Part shown: piece by piece, positions 58,480 through 64,000 of the stretch
Layout: each line of letters begins with the position of its first letter
Numbering within the stretch: position 1 is the first letter of the stretch
Assembly: GCF_027595985.1 (NCBI RefSeq)
Contig: NC_073304.1
Coordinates: 139,942,925-140,006,924 of the forward strand
Direction of reading: 5' to 3'
Source of the DNA: Sorex araneus
Taxonomy: Eukaryota; Chordata; Mammalia; Eulipotyphla; Soricidae
DNA: 64,000 nt
The notes under the pieces: model-generated
Database searches by the model: none
What the model saw: only the letters and a program-made list of their open reading frames with translations
What the model was told of the DNA's origin: nothing
Program-made: the position numbers and the translations under genes

Positions 58480-58572
58480 TTTATTTATCTTATTGAATCA
58501 CCATGAGATACAGTTACAAAGATTTCGTGATTGAGTTTCAGCTATAAAATGATCACCCATCCCTCCACCAGT
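58480..58572 (-). repeat. Short L1-type tail
   Basis: TTATTGAATCACCATGAGATAC to CACCCATCCCTCCACCAGTAA is a very short reversed tail, an extremely 5'-truncated insertion. Confidence 0.8.
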
Positions 58573-58784
58573 AATTTAGAACATGGGTGTGGCTGTTCTT
58601 AATGTCTCTGAAACCCTGGGGGGGTGCTAGAGGATGCATGTGCCAATGATTTCTACCCTTTCATGTCCTCTTGTGCTCCCACCTGCCAAGGCTCAGAAGA
58701 GAGCATCAGGAGTGATGGGCTCCAGAGGATGATGCTGGGAAGATTCTGCCTAGAAATGGACCCCTTTTTAAAAAAAATTCCTTT

Positions 58785-59020
58785 TTATTTTTAAAATTTT
58801 TATTTATTATTGAATTACAGTGAGATACAGTTACAAAGCTTTCATGATTGAGTTTCAGTCACACAATGATCGAACACCCATCCCTTCACCACTGTACATT
58901 TTCCACCACCAATGTCCTCCCATTACCCCACCCCACCCAACCCCTGCCTCTGTGGTAGACAGTTTCCCTCTTACTCTCTCTCTCCTTTTGGGCATTATGG
59001 TATGCAATACAGACACTGCC
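58785..59020 (-). repeat. L1-type 3' tail
   Basis: TTATTGAATTACAGTGAGATAC, GATCGAACACCCATCCCTTC, CACCACCAATGTCCTCCC and GGGCATTATGGTATGCAATAC are well preserved reversed tail sequence. Confidence 0.87.
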
Positions 59021-59214
59021 TTAAAAGTCACTAGACATTTAAGAAGGAGTCTTAGCTCTGAATCAGAAAGTGACAGATAGCTGCAGAATCAGGCATTTCT
59101 GAAACAGTTAGAAATGTGACAGGAGAGACACTTGGTTGGATTTATTCACAAATAGGAATCTTGAGTTTATCCATAGCCAAAGAAAAACAACTTACTTGCT
59201 TAAAACAATAAGGG

Positions 59215-59392
59215 AGGACTGGGCCAGAGAAAAAATACAGCAGTTAGGGGACTTGCCTTGCACAGGTTCAATCCGTTGCATTCCATATGGTCCCCCAAAC
59301 CCCACCAGGAGTGATTCCTGAGTGTAGAGGCAGGAATAACTCTTGAACTTAGCCAGTTATGGCCCCGAAATGAACAAAACAAAAGAAAGAAC
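59215..59392 (+). repeat. tRNA-derived SINE, head-deleted
   Basis: ACTTGCCTTGCACAGGTTCAATC, CATATGGTCCCCCAAAC and AGTTATGGCCCCGAAATGAAC identify a diverged plus-strand copy. Confidence 0.75.
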
Positions 59393-59394
59393 AA

Positions 59395-59545
59395 AAGGAG
59401 AAACCAGAGAGAGTATAGATAGGGGGCTTGCCTTACACAGGTTTGATCCCCAGCACTCCACATGACACTCTGAACTCTACCAGGAGTGATTCTTGAGCAC
59501 AGCCATGTGTGACCCCCCAAACCAAACAGAAAGACAGACACAGAA
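59395..59545 (+). repeat. tRNA-derived SINE, second adjacent copy
   Basis: GGGGCTTGCCTTACACAGGTTTG, CTACCAGGAGTGATTCTTGAG and ATGTGTGACCCCCCAAACC form a second copy in tandem, with the same kind of head deletion as the one at 59215. Confidence 0.72.
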
Positions 59546-59614
59546 AAATCTAGCTGAAGATGATTTCAGAAAGTGACTATAACCAAAATGGAAGTGTGAC
59601 AAAGGGGAAACTGA

Positions 59615-60472
59615 GTTGTTAGGAAAGCCTTTCTTTTTTTTTTATTAGTAGTTTATTTTTAATTAGTGAGTCAACGTGAGGGTACAGTTACAGATTTATA
59701 CATTTTTGTGCTCATGTTTCCCCCATACAAAGTTTGATAACCCATCCCTTCACCAGTGCCCATTCTCCACCACCCGTAAACCCAACATCCCTCCCACCCT
59801 CCCCAGTCTCGTCTCCCCCCACCCCACACTGCCACTATGGCAGGGTATTCCCTTTTGTTCTCTCTCTCTGATTAGGTGTTGTGGTTTGCAATAAAGGTGT
59901 TGAGTGGCCATTGTGTTCAGTCTCTAGTCTATACTCGGCCCGCATCATCCTTCCCCCACATGACCTCCAACCACATTTTATTTGGTGTTCCCTTCTCTGA
60001 GTTGCCCAGAATGAGAGACCAGCCTCCAAGCCATGGAGACAACCTCCTGGTACTTATTTATACTATTCTTAGGTGTTAGTCTCGTAGTCTATTATTCTAT
60101 ATTCCACAGATGAGTGCAATCTTTCTGTCTCTCTCTCTCTTTCTGACTCATTTCACTTAGCATGATACTTTCCATGCTGATCCACTTATATGCAAACATC
60201 ATGACCTCATTCTTTCTAACAGCTGCATAGTATTCCATTGTATAGATGTACCAGAGTTTCTTCAACCAGTCATCTATTCTAGGGCACTCGGTTTTTTTCC
60301 AGATTCTGGCTATTGTAGACAGTGCTGCGATGAACATATAAGTGCAGATGTCATTTCGACTATACTTTTTGGCTTTTCTGGGATATATTCCCAGCAGTGG
60401 TATTGCTGGGTCAAATGGGAGCTCAACCTCTAGTTTTTTGAGAATCGTCCATATTGTTAGGAAAGCCTTTCT
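59615..60472 (-). mobile_element. Young 5'-truncated L1 with 19-bp TSD
   Basis: The TSD TTGTTAGGAAAGCCTTTCT is perfect at 59615-59633 and 60454-60472. The insert is the L1 3' UTR plus the ORF2 C-terminus, open over most of 60092-60453 ([28 protein letters not shown] end). It is nearly identical to the copy at 34.78-35.64 kb but has its own TSD, so it is an independent insertion of the same subfamily. Confidence 0.96.
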
Positions 60473-60539
60473 GAGAAGGGGCTGACTGATCTCTTTGGGT
60501 GTTGGGGACACCCAAAGCAGATTTCAGGCCATTCCTATT

Positions 60540-60695
60540 GGTGCTCAGAGGCTCTTCCTGGCTCTGTGCTCATGGCAGTGCTTTGGCAGTGCTTTGGCAG
60601 TGCTCAAGGGACCATATGCAGTTTTGGGGATCAAACCAGGCTTGACTGAAAGCAGGGCTAGGCCTAACCCCCTGTACTATCTCTCCAGTACTGCT
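60540..60695 (-). repeat. tRNA-derived SINE
   Basis: CTCTTCCTGGCTCTGTGCTC, GACCATATGCAGTTTTGGGG and CTGTACTATCTCTCCAGTAC are reversed SINE. A short GCAGTGCTTTG duplication lies in the middle. Confidence 0.75.
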
Positions 60696-60769
60696 TAGTT
60701 GTCAAGTGAGGTTCAATGATATTTGACATATAATCTGATATGTTTCAGGTGTACCTCATTATGATTAAA

Positions 60770-61055
60770 TCTCATATCCTGGCACATATGCTGCCTGAGC
60801 CCTTGTGCTGCTTTGAGCCCATGTGGCTGAACACATGCGGTGCCTGAGCACATGTGTCACCCGCATCTCCCCTCTTGAGATGTGTACTTTCATGCTTTCA
60901 TGCCTAATGTTGGTATGTGTGTAGGGGCTTTCTCTGCCCTTGGAGGAGCCCGGGTTCTCTCTTAAGCATGTTACTCTCCACTCTCTCCCACTTTCTCTTC
61001 CTCCTTCCCTTCAAAACATCCAAATAAAATCTGTTTTCCTTCAAAAAACAAAGTT
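60770..61055 (+). mobile_element. LTR-B fragment, copy 3
   Basis: AGCACATGTGTCACCCGCATC, CTCCCCTCTTGAGATGTGTAC, GTGTGTAGGGGCTTTCTCTGC and CCAAATAAAATCTG are the same order as the reverse complement of 31.28-31.55 kb, including the polyadenylation signal. It is truncated at both ends. Confidence 0.85.
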
Positions 61056-61314
61056 TCATGTCCCTTCTTGGTTGCCTCCTGCTGGAAGATACACATTATT
61101 CTGACTTCTAACATGTTTTTGCATTTTAATTTAGTGGCTTCTTCTATTTCTTGTGTTTCAGAGACTTGTGTACACTGGTGGTAGCTATGCTCCATTCATT
61201 TTACTGCTGAAGGTGTTTTATTATATTTTGACTATTTCTAGCTGGAGCCTGTTTCAAACAGCACAGAGATGGACTTGTTTAAATGTGATTGGAGTCCTCC
61301 CCTTTCTGGGGGGT

Positions 61315-61492
61315 CAGCAGGGCTTGGGCCTTATCAGACTGAACTCAGGGCTCACTCCATACCAGACTGCACTCAGGGCTTACTCCTGGATCTTCTCTAA
61401 GGGATCACTCCTAATAAAACTTTGGGGAACATATGGGATGTTAGATCAAACCTGGGTCAGCTGCATACCCTGGAATCTCTCTCTGTAATTTT
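61315..61492 (-). repeat. Old tRNA-derived SINE
   Basis: CAGACTGAACTCAGGGCTCAC, TGGGGAACATATGGGATGTTA and CAAACCTGGGTCAGCTGCATAC are reversed SINE with a decayed head and an internal partial duplication. Confidence 0.72.
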
Positions 61493-62495
61493 GTATTTGT
61501 TAGAGTCTCATTCACATTTGCAGTCACGGCCATGGGGCGGGGGCACTGGATATTTGAAACAAGTGGAGTATCCATGATGGCATATCTTGCACATAGTGGG
61601 CTCTCTCTGAATGTTTGTTGTGAGAGTCAGGAGTCAGGGAAAGTCCAGAGGCAGAGAAGCTGCCCGTGTTAGGGTTGGGTCTCTGATATACTTGGCATTT
61701 CACCTTCTCAAGAATCATGGACCACTGACATTTTTTGCTGGTCTTCACAGGGATATTTGGACCACAAGAAGGAATTCTTTGGGTGTCTTTGCTACTCAAA
61801 TATCCCTGTCCCGTTATGGGAGGGGATTTTCTTCAGGAGAGAAACTTCTTCAGATCTGTGACATAGCTAATCACAAGAAGCATCTGTAATCTCCTAAAAA
61901 CATCTGCCTTATACCATTTTGTAGAGCACAATATTTATATAGCCCAGCAGTGTAATTAAATTGATATTTCGTTAACTCTTCAAAACAGCTGGAAGCTCCC
62001 AAGTCTGGGATGAGTTGTAGGCAGCTGGTGTAATGGGCTGGAAAGGGGATTTGAAGTATGTTCTCAGACTTCAGGTGGGACTAGAAATGACCACAGAACC
62101 ACCCATGAATGAAAAATGAAGGCAAAACTGATGCTGGAGGGCTGCTTAACACATCAAGTAATTGGATGAGAGTTATGTTCATATTTTCAGTTGGCTGCCT
62201 CAAGCACATGTCCAACTGAGGGAAGGTTTTACCCTAAGCAACAAATCAGAGAATGTATTTGCACTAAGTGATCTTTTTGTTGTAGGTTAAGTGTTTTTTC
62301 TGAAGATGTTTCTGTTTGTATCCAGGAAACCGCATATATTAAAGTTCAGATTGCAGTCTGGAAAGGGTGGAGCCAAATGCTCTCTCTCCCTTTCCTCACT
62401 GATGATGAAAGGCACATTGTTAAAGACACTTTTCAAACAAATATTTCCCATAGCATTTCAAGAGAACAAATTTCTTTTGTTCTTTTTCTCCCAAA
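61493..62495. other. Unique sequence, nothing recognised
   Basis: No repeat family was recognised across about 1 kb, which is long for this window. No coding signature either. Confidence 0.5.
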
Positions 62496-62499
62496 TTAG

Positions 62500-64000
62500 C
62501 CTTTATTGAGGTGCCAATAACTATTGTTCTATATTTGTTGTACTGCTACACCACACCCACCACCAAGGTCAAGAGTCAAGATAAATCTACCATTACCCCA
62601 TGTCTTGCCCACAGCTTCCCAGACTCCTCAGTTCTAGCCAAATTTCCTCTCTATCTCAACCCCAACTCATTTCCACCTGTCAACAGACACATTATAAAGT
62701 TTCAGTGGTTGCAGCTTAGATCTCATGTTTTCAGTGTTGTTGAGTCTGTGTTTTTGATATATTGCTGTACCACTCATCCATATCATCAGTATAATTGGAG
62801 CCCTGATGCCAGCTCACCTATTGCTTCCCCTTATCTTTTTATTGCCTTGATTTCTTTCATTCTCTATTTTTACCATCTCTAAACACTGGGGTCAAGGGTG
62901 ATCTAGGCATACTCCTTGTACTACATTTCCTCATTCAGTATTCTGTATACCACAGATAAGTGAGATCATCCTGTGTTTGTCTTTCTTCTTCTGGTTTACT
63001 TCAGTCACCATGTGTCTTTCAATGCTAACTACATTGTAACAAATTGCATAATTTCATCATTCATTGCAGCTGTGTAGTATTCCGTTGTTGTTATACCACA
63101 TATTATTATTGATATACCACATTTTCATAATCCATTTATCTGTTGTTGGACACATAGGTTGACTCCATATTGTAGCTAGTGTACTGAGTGTAGCAGTGAA
63201 TAATGGTATGCATATGTCCTTTTGTGAGAGAGTATTTTCATGTCCTACAAGGAGATGCTCCAAGGTGAGATTTTTGTGTCACACAGCAGTTTGATTGTAA
63301 GTTTACTGAGAACTTGCCATACTGTTTTACATAGTGGTTGTACCAGACAATGTTCTCACCAGCAGTGAATGAGAGTTCCTTATTCACTACATCCGGCCAA
63401 CACAGATTATTTCTATTAGTTTTAGTATGTGTCATTCTCACTGGTGTGAGATGGTATCTTATTGTCATTTTGATTTGGATTCCTCTGATAACAAGTAAAC
63501 ATTTTTTCATGGCTTGTCTTCTTCTGGTGAGGGTCTATTCATGTCTATTCATTTCCTGTCTCTATATTTTAATAGGGTTTTTGATTTATTGTTTTGTTGA
63601 TTTTTTTTTTTTTGCTTTTTGGGTCACACCCAGCAATGCACAGGGGTTACTCCTGGCTTTTCACTCAGGAATTACTCCTGGCGGTGCTTGGGGGACCATA
63701 CGGGATGCCGGGGATCGAACCCAGGTCGGCCGCGTGCAAAGCAAACGCCCTACCCTCTGTGCTATCACTCCGGCCCCCCTGATTTTTTTTTTTTTGCTTT
63801 TTGGGTCACACTGGTAATGCTCAGGGGTTACTCCTGGCTCTGCACTCAGGAATTACTCCTGGCAGTGCTCAGGGGACCATGTGGGATGATGGGAATCGAA
63901 CCCAGCTCGGCTGCATGCAAGGCAAATGCCCTACCTGCTGTGCTACTGCTCCAGCCCCTCTTTTTGTTGATCTTTGCGAGTACTTCATATATCCTGGATT
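62500..64000 (-). repeat. Old L1 3' half, runs off the window
   Basis: The reversed UTR (62500-62900) is followed by decayed ORF2. The 63057-63510 frames encode SQKDICIPLFTATLSTLATIW and a histidine/tryptophan-rich block typical of the L1 C-terminus. After two SINEs it resumes at 63962 with TTTTGTTGATCTTTGCGAG and CTTCATATATCCTGGATT. The element continues beyond 64000. Confidence 0.85.
63592..63971 (-). mobile_element. Two tandem young SINEs within one 10-bp TSD
   Basis: TTTTGTTGAT flanks the pair (63592-63601, 63962-63971), and the old L1 supplies the intact target. The SINEs (63602-63776 and 63782-63957) are each near full length, in the same orientation, and differ from each other (for example CAGCAATGCACAGGGG versus TGGTAATGCTCAGGGG). 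Confidence 0.92.

Overview
Organism and overall nature. The window is mammalian nuclear DNA: AT-rich and packed with retrotransposons, with no credible protein-coding host gene, exon or structured RNA gene. The commonest repeat is a roughly 170-bp tRNA-derived SINE (A-box-like TAGCACAGCGGGTAGGG, B-box-like GGTTCGA, 3' end GTGTGACCCAAAAAG plus an A tail). I associate it with shrews (Soricidae, probably Sorex). That is an inference from memory and was not checked against a database. Ancient placental repeats (MIR, a MER5-like hAT relic, MaLR LTRs, old L1 3' ends) are also present, as expected for a placental mammal. Longer reading frames are either pieces of L1 ORF1/ORF2 on degraded copies or chance frames through SINEs and microsatellites.  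Layout. 1-9.65 kb: sparse old SINEs, a MIR and an L1 3' end in otherwise unique DNA. 9.65-13.57 kb: two solo LTRs of one endogenous retrovirus family (LTR-A), each with a 6-bp target-site duplication (TSD); the second is split by an L1 fragment. 13.6-22.9 kb: mostly unique sequence with scattered SINEs, a MaLR LTR and a possible hAT relic. 22.98-33.33 kb: a deeply nested block. An old MaLR LTR was split by an L1 tail, that tail by a near full-length minus-strand L1, and that L1 by two L1-tailed composite elements, a SINE and a third LTR-A, which itself holds a second LTR (LTR-B). 33.3-45.3 kb: SINEs, a MER5-like relic, young and old L1 pieces, a 376-bp tandem repeat fused to a SINE-type tail, and two more composite elements with TSDs. 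45-50.3 kb: SINEs and a polypyrimidine tract with 490 consecutive pyrimidines. 50.6-64 kb: another composite element, a twin-primed (5'-inverted) L1 inside an LTR-B copy, a second young L1 fragment nearly identical to the one at 34.8 kb, and an old L1 running off the right end.  How the pieces relate. There is no pathway or operon here. The biology is retrotransposition history: an L1 lineage evidently mobilised itself, the tRNA-SINE and an L1-tailed non-autonomous composite family. A second SINE family and the 376-bp-repeat element share a non-poly(A) CAGTGATA-type 3' end, which suggests a different, possibly RTE-like, partner. The best candidates for something undescribed are the L1-tailed composite family (24.87-26.62, 39.08-39.69, 44.22-45.24, 50.76-51.03 kb) and the TATA-containing tandem-repeat element at 37.87-38.91 kb.
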